Virus record (IMG/VR): IMGVR_UViG_3300036823_000324 | Coordinates: 1 to 64,000 of that record | Direction: 5' to 3' (one strand) | Length of the DNA: 64,000 bases | Source of the DNA: a virus | Shown here: one piece after another, positions 39,048 to 47,600 of the stretch | How the letters are laid out: every line of letters begins with the position of its first letter | Position numbering within the stretch: position 1 is the first letter of the stretch | The notes under the pieces: generated by a model | The model's database searches: none | Told to the model about the DNA's origin: nothing | The model's input: only the letters and a program-made list of their open reading frames with translations | Program-made: the position numbers and the translations under genes

Positions 39048-40897
39048 CAGCTCAAGGTGAGTTGACCCAAAACCGGATATTGCGTGACCTTGATCGGCAG
39101 GTCGACCTGGCGCACCGGTTCACCCACTTCGATGCCGACGATCGAGCTGACGCCTTCCAACACTTCGCCCGTCCTGCCGGCATAGGTGACTTCCTTGCCG
39201 CCGACGTAGACCGTCCCCGAGGTCGCGAACGGGTCCCCGGATTCGGGGACGAGGACGATGAACCCCGACCCGGATTCGATGACCGAGCTCGTCGCGCCGG
39301 GCGAGAGCAGGACCAGGTCGGCGACCCCGGCGACGTTCTTCATCACTGCCTCGAGGGCGGAGATGCGGAGCGGCTCACCCGGCTTCAGCGTCTGCATCCA
39401 TTCGCTGATCGCCGCTTCGAGCAGCGCGCTGAGGTTGGCCGTGCCGGGGGCGCCCGAGAGGCTGAAGCCCGCTTCCGGGATCACCTTGGCGGCCACGTCG
39501 AAGACCTTCGGCAGCGGCGTCCCGACCGTCACCGCGGCGCCAACCGGGGCGCGGCCGCCGCCGGCGGGGCCGCCCTCCGACTGGATCGTGAAGTAGTCCC
39601 AGGTGATCGTGGCCGCGGCGCTGGTGACCTGGTGGATCTGCAGCGCGGTGATCGCCGACCAGTCAGGTTCTTCATGTTCGGTGAACTGGTTGCGCTGGAT
39701 CCGCCACAGCCACCATGCGCTGCCGCTGGTGGGCTTGGTGGTTCCCGACCCCGAGACCATGGTCATTTTCGCCTCGAAGTAGGCCGTTTCGCCCGACATG
39801 AGGCGGACGCTGGTGGTGTTGGTGAGGCTGGCCCAGTTGCCGGCCTTCACCCACAACATGATTTCGTCGCTGCCGCTGAACCGCGACAGGTCCATTCCCC
39901 GCAGCACCTGGGCGACGTCGGCCTCGGCGCCGATCGAGGTGACCACGAGCGCCTGGGCGCCGGCCTGTCGGTTGGCTTCGCTCCAACTGATCGAACCCGC
40001 GCCTTCGGTGTGGGTCCAAGGATCGCCTTCCTCCATCTGCGCGAGCAGTTGACGGGAAGGGTCGAGGTACTTCTGCACTTCCTGCACGGTCGGCCAGTCG
40101 ATGCCGACGAAGCCTGGCCCACGTAGCGAGACGAACACCGAGCCGTTCACCCGGTTGTCGCGCACCCCCGGGGTGGTGCCGGAGGTGTCCCACAGCGGTT
40201 CGACGGCGACATCGACAATGCCCGGTTTTTCGAGGCTCCAGACGATGTAGTCGAGGACCGCCCCCGAGCCGAGGCTGAGGGCCGCCTGGGCTTCGAGGCG
40301 CAGACGGTAGGCTTCGTCGGTCTCCGGGTCGCTGCCGCCGCTGATCGCCGTCGGGTTCGAGACGCCTTCCACGCCTTCCACGTTGGGCGATTCGAGCAGG
40401 GTCGCGGCACCCGGGCCCTGGTTTCCGGCGGAGCCGTTTTCGACCGAGATCACGGGCACGTCGACGAATCCCGCGGCGCCGACTTCGACGGAGAAGAGGT
40501 TGCTCGTCTGGTAGGTGACGCGGGCCTGGTCGGGGTCCGTGATCGCCACCCCGACCAGCGTCGCCGGAGGAATGTGGGTGTCTTCCGGGGCGGTGAAGCG
40601 GACCATGCCGACGGCGGCGGTCCCTTCCTTGCGGGGCGTCCCGTAGTTCACCCCGTGCGCGTCGAGCAGCGGCCCCCAGGCCCAGCGGATGAAGGTGTAG
40701 GAGAGGTAGCGGTTGAGTTCCTGCCATATCCGCGTGAATTCGGGCACGTCGATCTCGAGCATCTGGCGGGCCCATGCACCTTCGATCGACGACCAGTTCT
40801 CCGGCACCCCCGCCAGTAGTCTCGCCCGCACCGTATCTTCGGTCTCGAGGTAGACCCTCGGGAAGACTTCGGGGAGCGGGGTGAGGGTGGTCGGCAT
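39047..40897 (-). CDS. Baseplate J-like protein with inserted domain
   Basis: 616 residues from ATG 40897 (TGATG). Core motifs: PIP..T.V-type strand (ATLVGVAITDPDQARVTYQT), GSAGNQGPGAA, DPETDEAYRLRLEAQAALSL, GGGRAPVGAAVTVGTPLPKV. Between the helix ending LDPSRQ and GGGRAPVG, where J proteins are normally continuous, about 160 extra residues (284-444) form a β-sandwich-like module. See finding. Confidence 0.9.
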   Translation of the reverse strand: MPTTLTPLPEVFPRVYLETEDTVRARLLAGVPENWSSIEGAWARQMLEIDVPEFTRIWQELNRYLSYTFIRWAWGPLLDAHGVNYGTPRKEGTAAVGMVRFTAPEDTHIPPATLVGVAITDPDQARVTYQTSNLFSVEVGAAGFVDVPVISVENGSAGNQGPGAATLLESPNVEGVEGVSNPTAISGGSDPETDEAYRLRLEAQAALSLGSGAVLDYIVWSLEKPGIVDVAVEPLWDTSGTTPGVRDNRVNGSVFVSLRGPGFVGIDWPTVQEVQKYLDPSRQLLAQMEEGDPWTHTEGAGSISWSEANRQAGAQALVVTSIGAEADVAQVLRGMDLSRFSGSDEIMLWVKAGNWASLTNTTSVRLMSGETAYFEAKMTMVSGSGTTKPTSGSAWWLWRIQRNQFTEHEEPDWSAITALQIHQVTSAAATITWDYFTIQSEGGPAGGGRAPVGAAVTVGTPLPKVFDVAAKVIPEAGFSLSGAPGTANLSALLEAAISEWMQTLKPGEPLRISALEAVMKNVAGVADLVLLSPGATSSVIESGSGFIVLVPESGDPFATSGTVYVGGKEVTYAGRTGEVLEGVSSIVGIEVGEPVRQVDLPIKVTQYPVLGQLTLS

Positions 40898-41520
40898 CAG
40901 ACGGTGAACTGGAGTGGGATCGCGCCGGTCGCTTCGTCGTCGACGTAGATCGCGAGGTCGATCAGCAGCGAATCCTGGGTGTCGGCGACGACACTGCCCT
41001 TCGACACGGATTCGATTTCGACGCTGCTGATCCGCGGGTGCCGTTCGAGCCCTTCTTCCACGGTGCGGGCGGCCTCTGAGTAGAGGACGGGTTCGCTCAG
41101 GCTTTCGCCGAGCAGTTGCTGGAGGTCGGTGCCGAAGTCCGGGTCGAAGATCACGTAGACGCCCTTCGGCGTGTTGATGCACGTCTGGCACCATTCGATG
41201 ATCGCCTCGACGCCGGTGACCATCAGCACGTCACCCGTGGTCGTCCTGAAGAATTCGCCCGTGGTCCAGTCGAACGCAGGTTCCTGTCGGTAGTCGAGAT
41301 CCGGTTCTTCGGGCAGGTCGGGTTCTTCGGCGCTCTGTTCTTCGAGGTCGCTGAGCAGCTGCGCGTCCCCACCTTCGTCGGGGGGGTAGGGATCGTCTTC
41401 GGCGGGAACGACAGGGAAGAGGAGGTCGAATTCGGTCGCGAGATCTTCGACGAATTCGTTGTCGGAGAGGATCGCCTCCTGGGTGGCAGGATCCTGTTCC
41501 GGATTCAGTCCTTCGGGCAT
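40897..41520 (-). CDS. Baseplate wedge protein, XkdS/DUF2634 (gp25-like)
   Basis: 207 residues. An acidic N-terminal 85, then FDWTTGEFFRTTTGDVLMVT, VEAIIEWCQTCINTPKGVYV, RHPRISSVEIESVSKGSVVA and LLIDLAIYVDDEA, the DUF2634 core that corresponds to gp25. Lies directly upstream of baseplate J as in PBSX. Confidence 0.85.
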   Translation of the reverse strand: MPEGLNPEQDPATQEAILSDNEFVEDLATEFDLLFPVVPAEDDPYPPDEGGDAQLLSDLEEQSAEEPDLPEEPDLDYRQEPAFDWTTGEFFRTTTGDVLMVTGVEAIIEWCQTCINTPKGVYVIFDPDFGTDLQQLLGESLSEPVLYSEAARTVEEGLERHPRISSVEIESVSKGSVVADTQDSLLIDLAIYVDDEATGAIPLQFTV

Positions 41521-41548
41521 CGGGGGCGATTCTAGGCCCGATGCCGGA

Positions 41549-41842
41549 TCAGGCGCCGTCGAGAACGCCGACCACCACGTATTCGTCGCCGACCGCGATC
41601 ATCAGGACGCGGTCGTCCTTTTCCAGTTCCGATGGTTTGGACCCCACGAAAGAAAGGTCGTCCTCGTTCATCGTGATCCGCTCCCCGGGCACGTAGATCT
41701 CGACGTGTCCGCCTTCGGCCAGGATCACTTCGCCGATGTCGTTGGCTTCGCGCTGCTGGATCCGGCCGGCCGTCTCGCGCGAGTGGTGGCCGAGGATCTT
41801 CCCCAGTTCCTTACCTGCGCGGCGCGCGCCCTGGCGGCTCAA
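41549..41842 (-). CDS. XkdR/DUF2577-like baseplate protein
   Basis: 97 residues from TTG 41842 (TTGA overlap). IGEVILAEGGHVEIYVPGER and ELEKDDRVLMIAVGDEYVVV form the OB-like β domain of XkdR; its place between the hub and DUF2634 is the PBSX position. Confidence 0.65.
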   Translation of the reverse strand: MSRQGARRAGKELGKILGHHSRETAGRIQQREANDIGEVILAEGGHVEIYVPGERITMNEDDLSFVGSKPSELEKDDRVLMIAVGDEYVVVGVLDGA

Positions 41843-43605
41843 TGGACCTTCACCCGGCTGTTGTAGACGCCGAGGATCAGCTGTTCGTAGCCGGCTTCGC
41901 CGCACCAGGGCGAGATCGCGATCTCGTGGATCTGCTGGGTGTCGGGTCCGCCGGCCGTCGCCATCACGCCCGAGTAGGGCTGCGTCTTCAGCAGGTTCGA
42001 GCTCGCTTCCGCGGCGCCGGACGCCGATCCGAAGTGCTGCCCGGGACCGATGTTCAGCGGGTTGTCTTCGGGGCCGCCCTCGGCGACCGCCCAGGCCCCC
42101 AGCACACGCAGCGAGAGACCGGTTTCTTCGGCCACCTGTTCGCAGAAGGCGGTGTACTGGCCGGCGCCGGTCAGGGTCCCTTCGACGGGGTGCTTACCCG
42201 AGGCCCTCGAGCCGGGGCTCAGTTCTTCCCCGGAGGGCTGCACGTCGACGTCGACTTCGCGCTCGCGCCAGACCAGGCTGAGTTCCATCTCATAGTCACC
42301 CGGCGTGATGGTGTGGGTCACCGTCTGGGTGAACAGTTCTTTTTTCAGCACGCCCGCGGCGCCCATCGGGATCCGCACGTAGATGCGATCCCCTTGTTTG
42401 ATGAAGAAGTTCCCGTCGGCGCTGATGGTCAGGGTCTTCAGCGCCCGCCCCAGCGCATTGACCGTCCTCTGCGCCTCCTTGTAGGTCCAGTCGGGGTCGC
42501 GCAGGTTGGCGAACCGCTTGCCGACGATGATGTTGCCGAAGAGCAGGGTGAGCGCCGCCGCCTCGTTGGTTTCGGCCTCCAGGCGTTTCTTGTTGTGCGC
42601 TTCTTCGCGGCGTTCCTTCGCCCGCGTCTTCTCCGCCTTTTTCGGATCTTTGGCTTTCTTTTCGCCTTCGAGTTTCTTGCGTTTCTTGTTCGATTTGAAC
42701 GAGCCCAGCGGCAGGACGACGGTGGCGAGCGAGCTGGTCAGGTCGCGCGAGAAGGTGCGATTGCGGATCTCCCTCGGGGTCAGCGCCAGGATGCGCCGCG
42801 CCGCCGGTTTGCGGACGATCGCCAGCCGCCCCTTCGTCGACAGGATGTAGTAGTGCTTTTTTTCGTGCTTGCGCTCGATCGTGTACGCGCGGGCGAGGGC
42901 TTCGTACACGCTGACATTCCGCATGTGGAGATAGGGGAAGCGGTATTCGGCCTTCGCGATCCGCATCTTGCCGGTCGTCTTGGCACTGCCCCCGGCGGTG
43001 TGCCCGGCTTCTCCCACCTTTTCGCCCTTGTCGCGCGTGACGGGGGCGGTGTAGGCGACCGGGATCTTGAACGTCTTGATTATGTCCTGCGCCACTTCGT
43101 CGGCGGTCCACCCTTTGGGGTGCTTCTTGTCTTTGCGGTACAGGAAGTTGTGGCCTTTGGCGATCTGGAGGAAGAGCAGCAGGTCGTAGGCGACGATCGT
43201 GATCATCGCTTCGCCGGATTCCGATTCGGTGTCTTCGGCCTCCCAGGCGACGACCCGCAGGCGTTCCCTCCACTTCTGGCCGGCCGCTTTCATCTCGACG
43301 AACCACACGATGCCGAGTCGGTTGAAGAAGTCGCTGGCTTTGCCGTCGCCGTTGTCGAGGCTGATCGTCACCTCGGTCGCGCCCTGTTCGGCGGCTTCGG
43401 TCCAGCTGACTTCCTTCAGGCGCCTCGTCGCATCACGGAACTCACGGGTCGGGGGGTAGTAGGCGCGGAGGCGGACGGCTTCCGCGGCGCCGGCGTCGAA
43501 GGCACCGGGACCGCCCAGGGAGCGCTTCTGCCCGGGCGGGCCACCGGTGTCGCCGATCGCCTGTTCTTTGGCCTGTTCGGCGAGGCCCCCGGCCCGGCGC
43601 GCCAC
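41839..43605 (-). CDS. Tail hub (XkdQ/gpD-like) with C-terminal peptidoglycan hydrolase-like domain
   Basis: 588 residues. Residues 45-290 match XkdQ/late-control-D hub architecture (ATRRLKEVSWTEAAEQGATE, AMITIVAYDLLLFLQ, ADEVAQDIIKTFKI, NVSVYEALARAYTIERKHEK, KGRLAIVRKP); 300-350 is a highly charged Lys/Glu helix, unusual; 360-450 closes the hub (SADGNFFIKQGDRIYVRIPM). From about 480, FCEQVAEETGLSLRVLGAWA, EGGPEDNPLNIGPGQHFGS and HEIAISPWC match the 'W..aEGG..NPLNi...SpW' lysozyme-like domain of tail lysins. This fits local cell-wall digestion at injection. Confidence 0.75.
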   Translation of the reverse strand: MARRAGGLAEQAKEQAIGDTGGPPGQKRSLGGPGAFDAGAAEAVRLRAYYPPTREFRDATRRLKEVSWTEAAEQGATEVTISLDNGDGKASDFFNRLGIVWFVEMKAAGQKWRERLRVVAWEAEDTESESGEAMITIVAYDLLLFLQIAKGHNFLYRKDKKHPKGWTADEVAQDIIKTFKIPVAYTAPVTRDKGEKVGEAGHTAGGSAKTTGKMRIAKAEYRFPYLHMRNVSVYEALARAYTIERKHEKKHYYILSTKGRLAIVRKPAARRILALTPREIRNRTFSRDLTSSLATVVLPLGSFKSNKKRKKLEGEKKAKDPKKAEKTRAKERREEAHNKKRLEAETNEAAALTLLFGNIIVGKRFANLRDPDWTYKEAQRTVNALGRALKTLTISADGNFFIKQGDRIYVRIPMGAAGVLKKELFTQTVTHTITPGDYEMELSLVWREREVDVDVQPSGEELSPGSRASGKHPVEGTLTGAGQYTAFCEQVAEETGLSLRVLGAWAVAEGGPEDNPLNIGPGQHFGSASGAAEASSNLLKTQPYSGVMATAGGPDTQQIHEIAISPWCGEAGYEQLILGVYNSRVKVH

Positions 43606-43607
43606 GT

Positions 43608-43943
43608 CTAGCCCCCCGCGGGGATGACCCTCAGTACGATCCCCTCCCGGAACGGCAGGTCCGGCGGCACGATGTCGCCGAGCCAGGACTTCCCGTCACC
43701 CAGCAGCTGATGACCGCCGGCCTTGTTGAGGATCCGCTCACCGAGGGTGCCGGGGAAGCGCCATGCGGGCTCGCCCATCGGCACCGGGTCGGGGTACCAC
43801 CACAGTTCGCCGATCAGGCGGCGGTTCAGCGAGACCAGCTCTCGCCACTTGGCTTCCGAGCCCCACTCATACATCGCGACGTAGAGGAGGGTGTCGCCTT
43901 CGTTGGTCTGGTAGGAGGCATCTCGGGGTTCCTTGCGCAGCAT
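43608..43943 (-). CDS. LysM-domain baseplate protein
   Basis: 111 residues. YQTNEGDTLLYVAMYEWGSE, then KWRELVSLNRRLIGELWWYP, a LysM βααβ unit. In PBSX this region is the C-terminal end of XkdP; here it is a separate gene next to the XkdP-like N-terminal protein. Confidence 0.75.
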   Translation of the reverse strand: MLRKEPRDASYQTNEGDTLLYVAMYEWGSEAKWRELVSLNRRLIGELWWYPDPVPMGEPAWRFPGTLGERILNKAGGHQLLGDGKSWLGDIVPPDLPFREGIVLRVIPAGG

Positions 43944-43945
43944 CG

Positions 43946-44692
43946 TCAGCTCTTGCGGTTGCCGCGCTTGCGGCCGACGTGGGCGCCGTGCTTGGAGACG
44001 GTCGCGCTCTGCACTTCGAGCTCACGGAATTCTTTGAAGCTGATGTTGAAGAGGAGCACGTCGGGGTCGACATCTTCCCAGCGGTAGGTGAATTCGGTGA
44101 TCACGGCCGGGTTGTTCCACCCGAAGTCGTCGCCGATGATCAGCCGGATCACCTCGCCCTTGTCCTTGATGTTGGTCAGCAGGTCGGCGAAGGCCTGGGC
44201 TTCGAGGTAGTTCTGCCCGGCGACCGCGCCTTCCTGCATGACGACGCCGTTGTCGCCGCCGATGTTGAAGGGCGCGCCGGCACCCGAGATGTGCGCCTGG
44301 TTCATCAGCTTGTTGAGCAGCGAGTCGTTGATTTCCTTCGCTTCCGGGCTTTCGCCGGCGCGCAGGCTGCCGTGGGTGTAGTAGAGCGGCGGCTCGAGCC
44401 GGCCTTCGAACGGCACGACGTCGAGGTTGCGGCCGCCGAAGGCGATCCGCTCGCCGCCGTGCAGGAGGCGCGTCGAGACCCATTCGGCGGCGGTCTGGAC
44501 CGGGATCACCGTCGGGGTCACGGGGAACGTCACCCAGAACTGCAGGTCTTCTTTGTCGTAGGGCCCGACCGAGATCTGGATCCCGTGCTGTTCGACGGCG
44601 CCGCGCTTGCGCGGCCTCGGCCGTTTTGCGGCCTTCTTGCCGCGCCCGGCGTTGCCGAGGCTGCGGGCTTTGGCGAGGGCATAGCGGGCCAT
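43946..44692 (-). CDS. XkdP-like tail protein
   Basis: 248 residues. A basic N-terminus, then ISVGPYDKEDLQFWVTFPVT, IPVQTAAEWVSTRLLHGGER, IAFGGRNLDVVPFEGRL and EVIRLIIGDDFGWNNPAVIT, the β-rich domain of baseplate hub-associated XkdP proteins (without LysM). Confidence 0.65.
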   Translation of the reverse strand: MARYALAKARSLGNAGRGKKAAKRPRPRKRGAVEQHGIQISVGPYDKEDLQFWVTFPVTPTVIPVQTAAEWVSTRLLHGGERIAFGGRNLDVVPFEGRLEPPLYYTHGSLRAGESPEAKEINDSLLNKLMNQAHISGAGAPFNIGGDNGVVMQEGAVAGQNYLEAQAFADLLTNIKDKGEVIRLIIGDDFGWNNPAVITEFTYRWEDVDPDVLLFNISFKEFRELEVQSATVSKHGAHVGRKRGNRKS

Positions 44693-47600
44693 CAGACCGT
44701 CGGACCCGTCAGGTGGGTGAACTCGCCGCCGCCTTCGGGGTGGTTCTGCATCTCCCGGCGCACCGCGGCGACGAGCTCCTTGGCGAACTCGTCGAGGTCC
44801 TCGTGGCTGCCGATCGACACCGGGCCGTTGATTTCGATCTTGACGCCGCCGCTGCCCGTCCCCGGCGTCGCCGTGCCGTGCCTCAGGACTTCGGGCGACG
44901 GCCGGCCGCCGGCGCGGAAGTGCGGCCGCTGCTCGCCTTCGAGCCAGTTGAGGACACCCGGGAAGGTCATCCGCTCGAGCTGGCGCTCGCCGTCGTCGGT
45001 GACCACGAACTCCTTGGGCGAGACCGAGATGTCGACCGAGTCTTCGGGGGTCCGCATCCCTGGCACGCGACCGCCGGCGGCGAAGCCCTTTTTCTGTTTC
45101 TGGCCTTTGCCGGCCATCCGGGTGCTCGAGACGCCGCCGGTCAGCCCGAGGTTCGCGTGGCGTTCGCTGAAGCCGGGCCGGTAGGTGTAGTCGCTGATCC
45201 AGCCGTAGCCTTCGCCCGGGTTCGAGGCCGAGGTGCCGATCGCTTTGGGCCCGCCGCGCGTCTTCAGGACCGAGTAGACGTGGTCGGGGCTGGCGAGCAC
45301 AGTCGCGGCCCCTTTGCCCGGCCGTTCCCAGTTCATGAAACCGCCCGAGACCATCGGGGGGAAATTCCAGCCGGCGCCGTCGAAGAGCTCGGTGGTACCT
45401 CCTGAGCAGTCCCAGGCGCCGTCACGCGAGGCGGTGGCGCCGTGTCCGCCGCCCCACAGGTACGGTTTGCGCAGGGAGGTCATGCGGTTGCCGTTGGCGA
45501 TCAGCGCGGCCATTTTCGGTCCGCCGCCCGCCTGTGCCTCTTCGTCGATACGGCTCCGCAGCGAGCGCAGGATCGCGGTGTCGAGGGACCCTCCCTCGGT
45601 CTGGCCGGCGGCGAAGGCGGCGCCGCCGACGCGACCGCCGGAGGCGAACCCCGCGCGGCCGCCGCGGCGTTTCCCTTTTCCCCCGCCGCCGCCGGCGCCG
45701 ACTTCGGGCTGGGGCATCGTGCCGCCGCCTTTGGAGCCTCCCGGAACCGTGTTGAGCGCCCCGAAGGCCGCTTTGACCAGGCGCTGCGCGGCGTTGCGGA
45801 CGGCGCCTTCCTTGGACTGGATCCCGAGCGCGTACTGGCTCGAGATCGTCGCCCCGCCCTTCTGCGCCGCTTCCTGCGTTTCATGTGAAACGAGGCCGCC
45901 CGGGCTGGCGCCGTAGAGCATGCCTTTGATCACCGGTTCGGTCGCGCGCGCCGCTTCGTGGGAGCTCTGGTTGCTGCCGAGACCTTCCGCGAAGGATTCC
46001 GAGGCTTTCTGGCCGGCCTTCTTCAGTTCCCCGGCTTTCGATTCGATCTGTTCGGCCGAGGATTTGACCAGCCCACCGCCGAAGGAGAGGCCGAAGCCGC
46101 CCGCGTGCACGCCCGCGCCGACGGGCGCGTTCTTGCCGGCCGCGGCGGCGGGATGGAAGCCGAGCAGGCTCGCCATTTCGTGGCGCACCTTGGTCGCCTC
46201 CCCGCCTTTCAGGCCGAGGTGGTTGACCACGCCTTTCATGTAGAACTGCGCGGCTTCTTCGCCGTCGCGCTGCTCTTTGCGGTTCGAGCTGTGGAGGAGT
46301 TTCTTGATCGTCCCGGTGCCCGGCAGTTTGCCCCCGTGGATGTCGCCGACGGTCACCCCTTCGAGTTCCTTCTCGAAGTGTTCGAGCGGCCCTGAGATCT
46401 GGCCCAGCTCGTGGGAGAACTGCGATGCGGTACCGCCGATGTTGCGCCAGGTGGAGCCGAACTGTTTCAACGGGTTGCCGGCGCCGCGGCCGAAGACGTT
46501 CTCGAACTGCCGCCCGAGGACGCTGACTTCACCGACGTTGCCGGTGCGCGCCGCGTACATCGCCTCCTGCAGTGGTTTGCCGGTGATCCCCTCTTTCTGC
46601 AGGCGGGCGCGGAGGGTACGTTCGGCGCGCTCGGCTTTGACGAGGCCTTCGCTGGCACGGATGCCGCCGAGCAGTTTCGCGCCGGGCACTCCCGCTTCGA
46701 CCCCGAACGCCTGCCGTTCGCCCTGTTTTTTGTTGAAGTTCTCGGCCACTCCGGTGATCGGGTTGTAGTGGACCAGCGTCGGTTCGATCGCGGCGATCGA
46801 CTGGATCAGCGACTTCCGTTTTTCCACCAGTTCGTTCTGCCGTTTTTCGTGGCCGGCCTGTTTTTCGATCGCCTTGGTGAGGTGGTCGTATTCCTTGACC
46901 ATCGGCGCCAGCTCTTCGCGCCGCTGTTTCCACTGCGTGGTGATCTGTCGTTCCGCGGCGCCCGATCGCTGCGGGAGAAGTTCGCGTTTGCCTTCTTCGC
47001 CGCTCGGGAACAGCGAGAAGCCGCTGAGCACGTCCTGGAAGGCCTTCGTGCGGTTGCCGAGCATCCCGTAGCCGTTGTTGCCGAACATCCCGGCGGGGCC
47101 GGGATGAGCGGAGCCACCCAGTCCCCTTTCGCCGAGGACCCCGTTGTAGATGCTCGGGTCGATCAGACCCAGCGCGAGGGGTGCGAGGCCCGCTGCCGCG
47201 CCGCCGAGCCCGGTGAGGGCCGCGGCGCCACCCTCCTCGCCCGCGCCCCAGAAGGGGCTCAGGAGCCGTCCCAGGAGACCACGACCCGCCGACGTCGTCG
47301 CCGCGCCGGTGCCGGCGCCGAAGAGCCCCGACGTTGCCAGCGCGGCGCCCTCGCCGAACTCGCCGGACGCCGCCTGGCGCGAGGCCGCGGCTCTGAGCAG
47401 GTCCTCCGAGCTGTAGGCGGTGACACTCTGGGGGATGGTCGGCACCGGCCTGAAGGCGGCGCGGATCCTCGACAGCACCCCGCCGCCGGCGGCAGGCGCC
47501 GCGTTGAAGGCCGCCCCTTCGACGGCGGTGCGGCCGAGTGACGGCACCAGGGAACCGCCGCGCAGTTTGGAGATGCCCCGGGCGCTCGAGAGCATCCCGC

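Noticed and set aside
41842-43611. 589-residue open frame on the plus strand opposite the hub gene
   Set aside because: Antisense shadow of a high-GC gene; the minus-strand protein has recognisable hub and hydrolase motifs, while the plus-strand product is Arg/Gly/Asp-rich without motifs.
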